NCBI RefSeq assembly: GCF_002877365.1
Contig: NZ_MCWZ01000003.1
Coordinates: forward strand, 20,433 to 77,918
Direction: 5' to 3'
Source: Vibrio sp. 10N.261.55.A7
GTDB taxonomy: Bacteria; Pseudomonadota; Gammaproteobacteria; Enterobacterales; Vibrionaceae
Length of the DNA stretch: 57,486 bases
The notes under the pieces were generated by a model. That model did not search any database. It saw only the letters and a list, made by a program, of their open reading frames with translations, and was not told where the DNA came from. How positions within the stretch are numbered: position 1 is the stretch's first letter; every line of letters begins with the position of its first letter. Shown in pieces: positions 44,862 through 53,719 of the stretch. A program made the translations under genes and the position numbers.

Positions 44862-46982
44862 TTGTATCTATTTGATAGCCTCAAAGACGTTGCCCAAGAA
44901 TACCTAACAGAGCCTCAAATTGAGGCTCTGCGTCAATCTTATGTGGTAGCAAGAGACGCCCATGAAGGGCAAACCCGCTCAAGCGGTGAACCATACATCA
45001 TCCACCCTGTTGCTGTATCTCGTATCTTGGCTGAAATGCACCTTGATATCGAAACACTACAAGCCGCTCTCCTTCACGACGTCATTGAAGATTGTGATGT
45101 CACCAAAGAACATCTAGAAGAGCAGTTTGGTACAACAGTGGCTGAACTTGTCGATGGTGTGTCTAAGCTGGATAAGCTTAAATTTCGAGATCGCAAAGAA
45201 GCTCAAGCCGAAAACTTTCGTAAGATGGTGCTTGCCATGGTGCAAGACATCCGCGTTATTTTGATCAAGCTTGCAGACCGTACTCACAACATGCGCACGT
45301 TAGGAGCTCTCCGCCCAGACAAGAAACGCCGCATCGCCCGTGAAACTCTCGAAATATACTCTCCTTTGGCGCATCGCCTCGGTATCCACAACATCAAGAC
45401 TGAACTCGAAGAGCTTGGCTTTGAAGCGCTATACCCAAACCGCTATCGCGTATTAAGCGAAGTCGTGAAGGCCGCGCGTGGTAACCGTAAAGAGATGATC
45501 CAACGTATCCATAGCGAAATTGAAGGCCGCCTTGAAGAAGTCGGACTCAACGCTCGGGTCTTCGGCCGCGAGAAAAACCTTTTCTCAATTTACAACAAAA
45601 TGAAAACCAAAGAGCAAAGATTCCATACCATTATGGACATCTACGCTTTTCGAGTGGTCATTGAAGATGTAGACACCTGTTATCGCGTGCTTGGCCAAGT
45701 TCACAGCCTGTATAAGCCTCGCCCGGGTCGCATGAAAGATTACATTGCCGTACCTAAAGCGAATGGCTACCAATCTTTGCACACCTCGATGATTGGCCCT
45801 CATGGTGTCCCTGTTGAAATACAAATTCGTACGGAAGACATGGATCAAATGGCCGACAAGGGTGTTGCTGCACACTGGTCCTATAAAGCCGATGGCGATC
45901 GCACAGGCACCACCGCACAAGTAAAAGCTCAGCGTTGGATGCAGAGCTTACTCGAACTTCAACAAAGTGCGGGTAATTCCTTTGAGTTCATTGAAAACGT
46001 AAAATCAGACCTCTTCCCAGACGAGATTTACGTCTTCACGCCAAAAGGCCGCATTGTTGAACTACCTGTTGGCGCAACGGCGGTCGATTTCGCTTACGAA
46101 GTGCATACTGATGTCGGCAACATGTGTGTTGGTGCAAGGGTTGACCGTAACCCTTACCCACTGAGTAAAGCGCTGAAAAATGGCCAAACCATTGAGATCA
46201 TCAGTGCACCTGGTGCGCGTCCAAATGCCGCCTGGCTCAACTATGTTGTGACTTCTCGAGCTCGAACTAAGATTCGTCAGGTTCTGAAAACCATGCGAAA
46301 AGAAGAGTCTGTGACGCTTGGTCGCCGCTTACTCAACCACGCATTGGGCGACAAATCGATTTCTGACCTGTCTCAAGAGAATATCGACCAGGTACTGAGT
46401 GACCTTAAAATCAAGGATGTCGAGGATCTACTCGCCGCAATTGGTTTGGGTGAGCTCATGAGTATTGTCATCGCGCGTCGCCTATTAGGAGACAGTGATG
46501 AGCTTACGGAAGTTGAGAACAAAGATGGTAAACCGAAGAAGAAACTTCCAATCCGCGGTGCGGAAGGAATACTGCTGACGTTCGCCAACTGTTGTCACCC
46601 GATTCCTGATGATCACATCATCGCTCACGTTTCTCCAGGTCGTGGCTTGGTTGTTCACCGTGAGACCTGTCCAAACGTACGTGGCTACCAAAAAGAGCCA
46701 GACAAGTACATGGGCGTAGAATGGTCTGATGATTATGAGCAAGAGTTCATCAGTGAACTGACTGTTGATATGCAAAATAGCCAAGGTGCGCTCGCTGAGC
46801 TCACCAACGTTATTTCAAAGACAGGCTCTAATATTCACGGAATCTCGACCAAAGAGCGTGATGGCCGCTTGTATACCATCACCATTTTGCTCACCACGAA
46901 AGACCGTGTGCACCTAGCTGGAATTATGAAGAAGATTCGCGTCATGCCTCATGCTCTGAGAGTACGACGTAAACGTAACTAG
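44862..46982 (+). CDS. spoT: Bifunctional (p)ppGpp synthetase/hydrolase SpoT
   Basis: The 706-residue protein begins MYLFDSLKDVAQEYLTEPQIEALRQSY, as E. coli SpoT does. The HD hydrolase domain has AALLHDVIEDCDV near residues 67-79. The synthetase domain has RFHTIMDIYAFRVV and CYRVLGQVHSLYKPRPGRMKDYIAVPKANGYQSLHT. A TGS domain follows (DEIYVFTPKGRIVELPVGATAVDFAY), and a C-terminal ACT domain (ELTVDMQNSQGALAELTNVI). The start is TTG at 44862, without a strong ribosome site; the E. coli gene is also known to use a weak start. Confidence 0.96.
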   Translation: MYLFDSLKDVAQEYLTEPQIEALRQSYVVARDAHEGQTRSSGEPYIIHPVAVSRILAEMHLDIETLQAALLHDVIEDCDVTKEHLEEQFGTTVAELVDGVSKLDKLKFRDRKEAQAENFRKMVLAMVQDIRVILIKLADRTHNMRTLGALRPDKKRRIARETLEIYSPLAHRLGIHNIKTELEELGFEALYPNRYRVLSEVVKAARGNRKEMIQRIHSEIEGRLEEVGLNARVFGREKNLFSIYNKMKTKEQRFHTIMDIYAFRVVIEDVDTCYRVLGQVHSLYKPRPGRMKDYIAVPKANGYQSLHTSMIGPHGVPVEIQIRTEDMDQMADKGVAAHWSYKADGDRTGTTAQVKAQRWMQSLLELQQSAGNSFEFIENVKSDLFPDEIYVFTPKGRIVELPVGATAVDFAYEVHTDVGNMCVGARVDRNPYPLSKALKNGQTIEIISAPGARPNAAWLNYVVTSRARTKIRQVLKTMRKEESVTLGRRLLNHALGDKSISDLSQENIDQVLSDLKIKDVEDLLAAIGLGELMSIVIARRLLGDSDELTEVENKDGKPKKKLPIRGAEGILLTFANCCHPIPDDHIIAHVSPGRGLVVHRETCPNVRGYQKEPDKYMGVEWSDDYEQEFISELTVDMQNSQGALAELTNVISKTGSNIHGISTKERDGRLYTITILLTTKDRVHLAGIMKKIRVMPHALRVRRKRN

Positions 46983-46996
46983 CTTCTCTGTACTTT

Positions 46997-47025
46997 AATG
47001 CGCTCATGATTGGGCGCATTTTTAT
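46997..47025 (+). terminator. Putative terminator after spoT
   Basis: AATGCGC and GCGCATT form a 7-bp stem with a 10-base loop followed by TTTTA, 14 bases after the spoT stop. It may only partly separate spoT from trmH. Confidence 0.7.
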
Positions 47026-47077
47026 TTATATCAAGCTATTCCTACCGGCCATCTAAATCCGAAAGAAAAATAAGATC

Positions 47078-47764
47078 ATGAACTTAGAACGATACCAACG
47101 TATTCAAGAAGTGCTGAAAGCCCGTCAAACCGACCTGACCCTTTGCTTGGAAGAAGTGCATAAGCCCAACAACGTCTCCGCCATCATTCGAACGGCTGAC
47201 GCGACCGGAATTCATAAAATCCATGCTATCTGGCCCAGTGCTCAAATGCGCACACTCAGCCACACATCCGCAGGGGCGAGAAACTGGGTCGAAGTGGATA
47301 CTCACGGTGACATCACCAAGGTTGTTAGCGACTTTAAAGCTCAAGGCATGCAAGTCTTAGTCACCAACCTTTCAGACACCGCTGTCGATTTTCGCGAGAT
47401 AGATTACACCAAGCCAACGGCCATCATTCTTGGCAATGAAAAAGCCGGAGCTTCAAAAAAAGCACTAGAGTTGGCCGATCAAGACATCATCATCCCAATG
47501 ATGGGGATGGTGCAATCACTCAATGTGTCAGTGGCAAGTGCTGTCGTTCTTTATGAAGCGCAGCGTCAACGCCAAGAGGCTGGAATGTACCAACGTGAAG
47601 AAAGCTCAATTCCTAAAGAGTCGATTCACAAAACCTTGTTTGAACGTGGCCACCCTGTGCTGGCAAAAGTAGCAAAACGCAAAAAACTGCCTTACCCACC
47701 ACTGGATGATGAAGGTCAGATCGTCGCTGACGAGTCATGGTGGAAAGAGATGCAAAGCAAGTAA
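47078..47764 (+). CDS. trmH: tRNA (guanosine-18-2'-O)-methyltransferase
   Basis: The 228-residue SPOUT enzyme has NVSAIIRTADATGIHKIHAIW (motif 1 with catalytic Arg), AIILGNEKAGASKKAL (motif 2) and IIPMMGMVQSLNVSVASAVVLYEA (motif 3, the knotted SAM site). The C-terminal tail is TrmH-like. It methylates G18 in the D-loop. Position between spoT and recG is conserved with E. coli (spoU). Confidence 0.96.
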   Translation: MNLERYQRIQEVLKARQTDLTLCLEEVHKPNNVSAIIRTADATGIHKIHAIWPSAQMRTLSHTSAGARNWVEVDTHGDITKVVSDFKAQGMQVLVTNLSDTAVDFREIDYTKPTAIILGNEKAGASKKALELADQDIIIPMMGMVQSLNVSVASAVVLYEAQRQRQEAGMYQREESSIPKESIHKTLFERGHPVLAKVAKRKKLPYPPLDDEGQIVADESWWKEMQSK

Positions 47765-47958
47765 TGCGTATTCTAACGATGAGTAATCGCGTTCATGCTA
47801 TTACTCATCTGAATTAAACAACTATTTTTCATTGTCGCTCGATAACGCCCGTGAACTCTCATCTAACTGGATGTTTGGCCTCTATTTTTTCCTGTACAAA
47901 AACACAGCCCAATGTTTAACTAGCCATATCAAACAGATACTGATGTGTGAGTGTGCTT

Positions 47959-50037
47959 ATGTCCCAACTTCTTTCCGCGATTTCTCTTACCTCACTCTCA
48001 GGAGTGGGCGCTAAGGTTGCAGAAAAACTCGCTAAAGTTGGCTTGCACTCGGTACAAGACCTGTTGTTCCACCTGCCATACCGCTACGAAGATCGCACTC
48101 GTGTTTACCCCATTGCTAAACTGCATGCTGGTTTGTGGGCCGCTGTTCAGGGCAAGGTCATGAGCGTTGATACCATTTTTGGTAAACGGAAGATGCTGGC
48201 GGTAAAAATCAGTGATGGAAATGGCACCATTACATTACGCTTTTTCAATTTCACGGCAGGAATAAAAAACAATTTTTCTGAAGGAAAATGGGTTCATGCG
48301 TACGGAGAGATAAAACGTGGGGGCATGGGGTTAGAAATCATTCACCCTGATCTCAAATTTTCCTCCCCTGAGCAAGCACCGGATGTCGAGCAAACCCTCA
48401 CCCCTGTTTATCCAACAACGGATGGATTACGCCAACTCACACTGCGCAATATTACCGATCAGGCTCTCGAGCTTCTTGATAAAGCCGCAGTACAAGAATT
48501 ATTGCCTGCAGGGCTATACGACCACCAGTTAACGTTAGGGCAGGCACTGCATACCATTCATCGGCCTCCTCCCAACATCAACCTCGAGTTATTTGACGAT
48601 GGTAAACACCCCGCTCAGCTTCGACTCATCATCGAAGAACTTCTGGCGCAGAATCTTTCCATGCTTGCTGTGCGCAGTAAAGGGCAACAAGATAAGGCAA
48701 CACCACTCCCATCAGTAGAGAAGCTAAAACAGCAGCTTCTAGATCAGTTGCCATTCATCCCCACCAACGCTCAATCAAGGGTCGTTAGAGAAATAGAAAA
48801 TGACCTTACACTCGCTCATCCTATGATGCGTTTAGTGCAAGGTGACGTCGGTTCAGGCAAAACCCTTGTGGCTGCTCTCGCCGCGGTACGCGCAATAGAA
48901 CACGGCTACCAAGTGGCATTAATGGCCCCAACCGAACTCCTCGCTGAGCAGCACGCCATCAACTTTTCCAACTGGTTTGAAACCATGGGGATTAAAGTAG
49001 GGTGGCTCGCGGGTAAATTGACCGGCAAAGCCAAGCAAGCTCAGTTGGATAGTATCGCTTCGGGAGAAGCCCAAATGGTGGTCGGCACACATGCTCTGTT
49101 TCAGCAACATGTTGAGTTCCATAACCTTGCGTTAGTGATCATAGATGAGCAGCACCGTTTCGGTGTCCACCAGCGACTGGAGTTGCGAGAAAAAGGCGCG
49201 AAACAAGGCTACTATCCGCATCAATTGGTGATGACAGCCACACCCATTCCGCGAACGCTTGCGATGACCGCGTATGCCGATTTGGAAACCTCTATCATCG
49301 ATGAGCTTCCACCCGGTCGAACCCCAATTCAAACCGTCGCCATCCCTGACACCAAACGAAATGATATTGTCGAGCGTGTCCGCAATGCCTGTCTAAACGA
49401 AGGCAAACAAGCGTATTGGGTTTGTACTCTGATTGATGAATCCGAAGTCCTCGAAGCGCAAGCAGCGGCTGATACGGCTGAAGAGCTGCAATTAAAGTTG
49501 CCCGATTTAAAAATCGGTCTCGTACACGGACGAATGAAAGCCGCGGAAAAACAAGCAGTGATGCAAGATTTTAAAGACAACAAGCTTCATTTGCTTGTTG
49601 CAACAACGGTGATTGAAGTCGGCGTTGATGTCCCCAATTCAAGCTTAATGATCATCGAGAACTCAGAACGTCTTGGCCTTGCACAGCTTCATCAATTAAG
49701 AGGACGCGTGGGCCGAGGGAAAATCGCCAGTCACTGCGTCCTTCTGTACCATGCTCCACTATCTAAAACGGCACAAAAGCGACTCGGTGTCTTACGAGAA
49801 AGTAACGACGGCTTTGTGATTGCCCAACGAGATTTAGAGATACGCGGGCCGGGCGAACTGCTTGGTACTAAGCAAACGGGTGTGGCTGATTTCAAGATTG
49901 CCGACTTAATGCGAGATCAACGCCTCATCCCAGAGGTTCAGCGAATGTCACGACACATTCACGACCAATACCCTAGCAACGCTTCTGCCATCATCGAGCG
50001 TTGGCTGGGTGAACGCGACTTCTACGCGAAAGCATAG
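47959..50037 (+). CDS. recG: ATP-dependent DNA helicase RecG
   Basis: The 692-residue protein has the N-terminal wedge/OB domain (LLFHLPYRYEDRTRVYPI), Walker A in LVQGDVGSGKTLVAALAAVRAI near residues 290-310, IIDEQHRFGVHQR (motif II as DEQH), MTATPIPRTLAMTAY (motif III) and GRVGRGKIASHCVL (motif VI). It remodels stalled forks and branched DNA. The ATG at 47959 is chosen; a GTG four codons earlier is possible. The protein length matches E. coli RecG (693). Confidence 0.96.
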   Translation: MSQLLSAISLTSLSGVGAKVAEKLAKVGLHSVQDLLFHLPYRYEDRTRVYPIAKLHAGLWAAVQGKVMSVDTIFGKRKMLAVKISDGNGTITLRFFNFTAGIKNNFSEGKWVHAYGEIKRGGMGLEIIHPDLKFSSPEQAPDVEQTLTPVYPTTDGLRQLTLRNITDQALELLDKAAVQELLPAGLYDHQLTLGQALHTIHRPPPNINLELFDDGKHPAQLRLIIEELLAQNLSMLAVRSKGQQDKATPLPSVEKLKQQLLDQLPFIPTNAQSRVVREIENDLTLAHPMMRLVQGDVGSGKTLVAALAAVRAIEHGYQVALMAPTELLAEQHAINFSNWFETMGIKVGWLAGKLTGKAKQAQLDSIASGEAQMVVGTHALFQQHVEFHNLALVIIDEQHRFGVHQRLELREKGAKQGYYPHQLVMTATPIPRTLAMTAYADLETSIIDELPPGRTPIQTVAIPDTKRNDIVERVRNACLNEGKQAYWVCTLIDESEVLEAQAAADTAEELQLKLPDLKIGLVHGRMKAAEKQAVMQDFKDNKLHLLVATTVIEVGVDVPNSSLMIIENSERLGLAQLHQLRGRVGRGKIASHCVLLYHAPLSKTAQKRLGVLRESNDGFVIAQRDLEIRGPGELLGTKQTGVADFKIADLMRDQRLIPEVQRMSRHIHDQYPSNASAIIERWLGERDFYAKA

Positions 50038-50054
50038 CCGTAAACATTCAGAGA

Positions 50055-50083
50055 AAAAAACAAGGCTGGCGCAATGCCAGCCT
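50055..50083 (-). terminator. Intrinsic terminator of ompR-envZ
   Basis: On the minus strand GGCTGGCATTGCGCCAGCC forms an 8-bp GC-rich stem followed by TTGTTTTTTTC. It lies between the convergent recG and envZ stops; the U-run is on the envZ strand only. Confidence 0.85.
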
Positions 50084-50119
50084 CATTTACTCTACGTCAT
50101 TCTTTCTAAATTCAATCGG

Positions 50120-51424
50120 CTATTTGGTTGGGAAGCTCAGCTGCGCCTTCAAACCACCTTCACTGCGATTGTTTACCGATACAGATCCCTGATGCTGGCT
50201 GATGATTCGCTTCACGATCGCTAAACCTAGCCCCGTACCCTCACTGCCTCTCGCCGTATCACCTCGAGTGAAAGGTTCAAATAACTTACTCACCTGATCG
50301 GCCTCAATGCCAGGGCCGTTGTCTTCAATACTGACCCAAACGAGTTTTTTATCCGCCGTCACACCCGTGCTAATTCTCACCCAGCCATTGCCGTATCGAA
50401 CCGCATTGATCACCAAATTGGTCACCGCACGCTTAATTGCAATCGCATTACCTATCGCTGGGTGCTCATTAGTGGAAAATACCGTTTCTATCTCAACGTC
50501 AGCATGGCTCTCTGCTAACGCTATCTCATTCGAGATTTCATTCAAAAATACAGCGCTAAAGGTCTCTCTATCAACAGGTTTTAAATAGTCCATGAACTGA
50601 CTGATGATCTCATTACACTCTTCCGTATCACTGATGATGCCTTCCGCGAGGTAACTGTCATCAGCCGACATCATCTCGGTTGCTAAGCGAATGCGCGTTA
50701 ACGGCGTACGAAGATCATGGCTAATGCCCGCCATTAACAAGGCTCGGTCTTCTTCCAAGGCTTGAATACCTTTCGACATCTGATTAAAGGCTCTTGTTAC
50801 CGAACGAATCTCAGATGGGCCTTTCTCAGACAAAGGTGGGGGAATCTCACCACGGCCCACCCCTTTGGCTGCTTTTTCCAGCTTTATCAAAGGCCGATTT
50901 TGCAATCGAATGAACAACCAGCCTCCTGCTATCACGAGCAAGGCCACGATTAAGCTATTGTAAAAAAGTGGCGTAAAATCGTTCTCTTGCAGCTCCGATA
51001 GAGGGATTCGAATCAGAGAATTCGGCAGTGAGTCGATCTGCATCCACAAGACATAGCTGTCGCTGGCGAGGATCATTCTCACCTCAGTGGGTGTATCCAA
51101 CTCGTGCGTCATGTCCTCACTCATAAGATCGATGCTCATCGCCTTATCGAACTCTTCCGCTATCGGGCTATCGTTGGCATGAATCGTCACACCCAATTGC
51201 TCTAACACGCGGCGACGCAATGGAGCATCCATTTCGAGCGCGGCAAGCTCGCTGTTCGACTCATCCAGCATCAAGCGGATTTCATAGCCGATAATTTTAT
51301 TGAACTGCTGCAAGCTTGGCATCAAGGCGTAGTTGAACACTGCATAGTAAGAATACACTTGGCTAGCGATCAATAAGGTAAGAAACAGAAGGATGGTTTG
51401 AGTGAATGAACTGCGAATGCGCAT
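50120..51424 (-). CDS. envZ: Osmosensory histidine kinase EnvZ
   Basis: The 434-residue protein has a first membrane helix at about 10-28 ([18 protein letters not shown]), a periplasmic domain to residue 150, a second helix near 156-172, a HAMP segment with [18 protein letters not shown], and the phosphoacceptor His236 in [21 protein letters not shown]. The ATPase boxes are [12 protein letters not shown] (N), EDNGPGI (G1) and GTGLGLAIV (G2). It phosphorylates OmpR. Unlike the E. coli pair, whose reading frames overlap, envZ here starts 85 bases after ompR, with a strong stem-loop between them. Confidence 0.96.
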   Translation of the reverse strand: MRIRSSFTQTILLFLTLLIASQVYSYYAVFNYALMPSLQQFNKIIGYEIRLMLDESNSELAALEMDAPLRRRVLEQLGVTIHANDSPIAEEFDKAMSIDLMSEDMTHELDTPTEVRMILASDSYVLWMQIDSLPNSLIRIPLSELQENDFTPLFYNSLIVALLVIAGGWLFIRLQNRPLIKLEKAAKGVGRGEIPPPLSEKGPSEIRSVTRAFNQMSKGIQALEEDRALLMAGISHDLRTPLTRIRLATEMMSADDSYLAEGIISDTEECNEIISQFMDYLKPVDRETFSAVFLNEISNEIALAESHADVEIETVFSTNEHPAIGNAIAIKRAVTNLVINAVRYGNGWVRISTGVTADKKLVWVSIEDNGPGIEADQVSKLFEPFTRGDTARGSEGTGLGLAIVKRIISQHQGSVSVNNRSEGGLKAQLSFPTK

Positions 51425-51456
51425 AATAGGAACCTTTGCTATTCCTTAGCAATGCA

Positions 51457-51487
51457 CCTAAGTGGTCAAAGGCCTTAACCACTTAGG
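51457..51487 (-). repeat. Stem-loop in the ompR-envZ intercistronic gap
   Basis: CCTAAGTGGT (51457-51466) and ACCACTTAGG (51478-51487) are perfect 10-bp inverted copies with an 11-base loop. The loop contains the self-complementary AAGGCCTT. No U-run follows on either strand. It lies 22 bases after the ompR stop in the transcript. Confidence 0.75.
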
Positions 51488-51509
51488 CATACAATAAGGC
51501 GTTTAGGAA

Positions 51510-52229
51510 TTAAACTTCTTTACCGTCAGGGACAAAGACATAACCCAAACCCCAGACCGTTTGGATGTAGCGCGGCTTGCTTGGGTCAATCTCTAGCATA
51601 CGACGCAAACGGGAGATCTGGACATCAATCGAACGCTCCATGGCTGAATATTCACGGCCACGCGCCATGTTCATCAGTTTATCACGAGACATCGGCTCAC
51701 GAGCATTGGTCACAAGCGCTTTAAGCACAGCGAACTCACCCGAGGTCAGTGGCATAGGCTCTTCGCCACGGAACATTTCGCGCGTACCAAGGTTCAGGCG
51801 GAACTCACCAAACTCAACCAAGGCTTCTTCCGAGCTTGGCGCTCCAGGTGCTTCAATCGTTTGACGACGAAGAACAGCTTTAATACGAGCAAGCAATTCA
51901 CGAGGGTTGAACGGTTTAGGCAGGTAATCATCGGCACCCACTTCCAAACCGACGATACGGTCAATCTCATCACCTTTTGCCGTCAACATTAAGATTGGCA
52001 ACAGATTGTTTGAGTTTCTCAATCGACGACAAATAGAGAGACCATCCTCTCCAGGTAGCATCAAATCAAGCACCATAAGGTGAAAATTTTCGCGTGTTAA
52101 TAGGCGGTCCATCTGCTCACTATTGGCAACACTGCGTACTTGGAATCCCTGCTCCGACAAATATCGTTCTAGCAATGCGCGTAAACGTGCATCGTCATCG
52201 ACCACTAAAATTTTAAAGTTTTCTTGCAT
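51510..52229 (-). CDS. ompR: Response regulator OmpR
   Basis: The 239-residue protein equals E. coli OmpR. The receiver domain has the acidic pocket Asp11-Asp13 and the phosphoacceptor Asp55 in HLMVLDLMLPGEDG, with Lys in YLPKPFNPRELLARI. The winged-helix DNA-binding domain ends RPRYIQTVWGLGYVFVPDGKE-like. The ATG at 52229 is preceded by GTGGAATCATTAC. An in-frame extension to 52292 is not conserved-looking. It regulates porin genes. The 284 bases upstream (52230-52513) hold its promoter region; I see no certain elements there. Confidence 0.97.
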   Translation of the reverse strand: MQENFKILVVDDDARLRALLERYLSEQGFQVRSVANSEQMDRLLTRENFHLMVLDLMLPGEDGLSICRRLRNSNNLLPILMLTAKGDEIDRIVGLEVGADDYLPKPFNPRELLARIKAVLRRQTIEAPGAPSSEEALVEFGEFRLNLGTREMFRGEEPMPLTSGEFAVLKALVTNAREPMSRDKLMNMARGREYSAMERSIDVQISRLRRMLEIDPSKPRYIQTVWGLGYVFVPDGKEV

Positions 52230-52513
52230 GTAATGATTCCACCTATTAATAAGCTTGCGTTCATAACAGAGTCGCAATGTGAAATGTAACACTGTTGAAC
52301 GTAATGTGGCGCAAAGAATTGTTAACGTTTATTACTTTTTGAGCAATTGAACGCCGCAGTTTCAATCGATTCACTTCTATTATATGAAAGCACGCCATTT
52401 TATTCAGTATTATTATCAATATAGCGCCTATATCTGCGTCACTTTCCCGAAAACCAAACAAGCAAAATGACGCAACTTTCCTAGGTGTCTTCTTACCCGT
52501 TACCCAGTTTCGG

Positions 52514-52889
52514 TTACATTGATCTGATTTTGATCCGCATGGCAAAGCCAATAACGCCAACACTGTTTACTGCTGCTCCAGCGTATCGCCAATACTCAGC
52601 AGGCCATAATGATGGGGCATTGGTAAAGGCACCGTAGATGGTCATCACAGCCAACAATGCCGGCAATACAGAGAGCAGTAGGTAGGTTTTCTCAAAGCCT
52701 TTTTTAAGTAGAAAATAGAGCAGCCCTGAAAAAAACAGCATCACAACAATAGCAGCGACTGACGCGACGGGCCCAATAGGCTAAACACCATGAACGATTT
52801 GATAAACACCGACTGCATTCCAAATGCATGCATAAGAGTAAAGGAGAGAGTTGTACTTTAAAGGCAGAGAAATATTGATTAAATAACAT
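52514..52889 (-). pseudogene. Small membrane protein gene, apparently frameshifted
   Basis: Three overlapping minus-strand frames seem to carry parts of one protein. The first starts at ATG 52889 with a good AAGGTGACCC site (MLFNQYFSAFKVQLSPLLL). The second contains MHAFGMQSVFIKSFMVFSLLGP (from 52833). The third continues as VASVAAIVVMLFFSGLLYFLL and reads on to a stop at 52514 (YLLLSVLPALLAVMTIYGAF, ending FAMRIKIRSM). Joining them needs shifts near 52833 and at the GGGCCC run at 52769-52774. Alternatively a 75-residue protein with three hydrophobic segments starts at ATG 52741, but without a ribosome site. No family is recognised. Confidence 0.4.
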
Positions 52890-53145
52890 GGGTCACCTTA
52901 ACTAATGGAAAGTTTTCATGAGGCTAGAGGGCATAAAAAAGGTTCATCGCTAGGTTGAGACAGAGTGTTTATAAGATAGATCTAGTCGGGATAGAGATTC
53001 AAATTTGCGTGGCAAAGTTGTGCTTATTGGAACCTATCGAAAACGCCAGTATAGTAAACACAGCATGACGAAAGAGAATGAATTCGGATTCGATGACAGA
53101 GTCTAGAAGGCCGGAATAAACCTGAGTGTCAAAAAAGGGAAGAGA
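52890..53145. other. Intergenic region ahead of greB
   Basis: This stretch between the broken membrane-protein gene and greB has no supported gene or RNA. A long open frame on the minus strand across 52999-53388 is the antisense of greB. The greB ribosome site AAGGGAAGAGA is at its right end. Confidence 0.6.
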
Positions 53146-53619
53146 TTGAAAACAAAACTCATCACGCGTGAAGGCTACAGTAAACTCAAAGAAGAGCACG
53201 ATCATCTCTGGCATACCAAGCGCCCTGAAATCACCAAGATTGTTACCTGGGCAGCGAGCCTGGGCGATCGCTCTGAAAACGCGGATTACACCTTCAACAA
53301 AAGGATTTTGCGTCAAATAGATAGGCGAGTACGCTTCCTCCGTAAATTTTTGCCAGACGTCACCATCGTTGATTACTCCCCCCAACAAGAAGGCAAAGTC
53401 TTCTTCGGCGCTTGGGTTGAGATTGAGAATGAACAGGGTGAAGTGAAAAATTTCAGAATCGTCGGCCCAGAGGAAATTTATGGCGACGCTAAGGGCTACA
53501 TCTCCATTGACTCACCAATGGCTCGCGCCCTATTGAAAAAAGAAGTCGATGACGAGTTTGTTGTAAAAACACCGGAAGGTGAGAAAGAGTGGTTCATTAA
53601 CTCAATTCGTTATCAATGA
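53146..53619 (+). CDS. greB: Transcription elongation factor GreB
   Basis: The 157-residue protein begins KTKLITREGYSKLKEEHDHLWHTKRPEITKIVTWAASLGDRSENADY, with the acidic tip DRSENADY of the coiled-coil that enters the RNA polymerase secondary channel. It then has VDYSPQQEGKVFFGAWVEIEN and SPMARALLKKEVDDEF of the FKBP-like domain. It stimulates cleavage of backtracked RNA. The start is TTG at 53146, supported by AAGGGAAGAGA directly upstream. Confidence 0.96.
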   Translation: MKTKLITREGYSKLKEEHDHLWHTKRPEITKIVTWAASLGDRSENADYTFNKRILRQIDRRVRFLRKFLPDVTIVDYSPQQEGKVFFGAWVEIENEQGEVKNFRIVGPEEIYGDAKGYISIDSPMARALLKKEVDDEFVVKTPEGEKEWFINSIRYQ

Positions 53620-53665
53620 CCTTGCAAATAATAACCTTGCAAAGTGTGCGAAGAAAATTAGGTAT

Positions 53666-53705
53666 AAAAAATCCCTGCTTAGTGAGAAACCAAGCAGGGA
53701 TTTTA
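53666..53705. terminator. Bidirectional intrinsic terminator between greB and the retropepsin-like gene
   Basis: AAAAAATCCCTGCTT ... AAGCAGGGATTTT: a 10-bp stem (ATCCCTGCTT/AAGCAGGGAT) with A/T runs on both sides, between convergent stop codons. Confidence 0.92.
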
Positions 53706-53719
53706 GTAAACGTTAAGGG

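Noticed and set aside
52999..53388. 129-codon open frame on the minus strand
   Set aside because: It is the antisense of greB, whose plus-strand protein is unmistakable; no ribosome site and no recognisable sequence.
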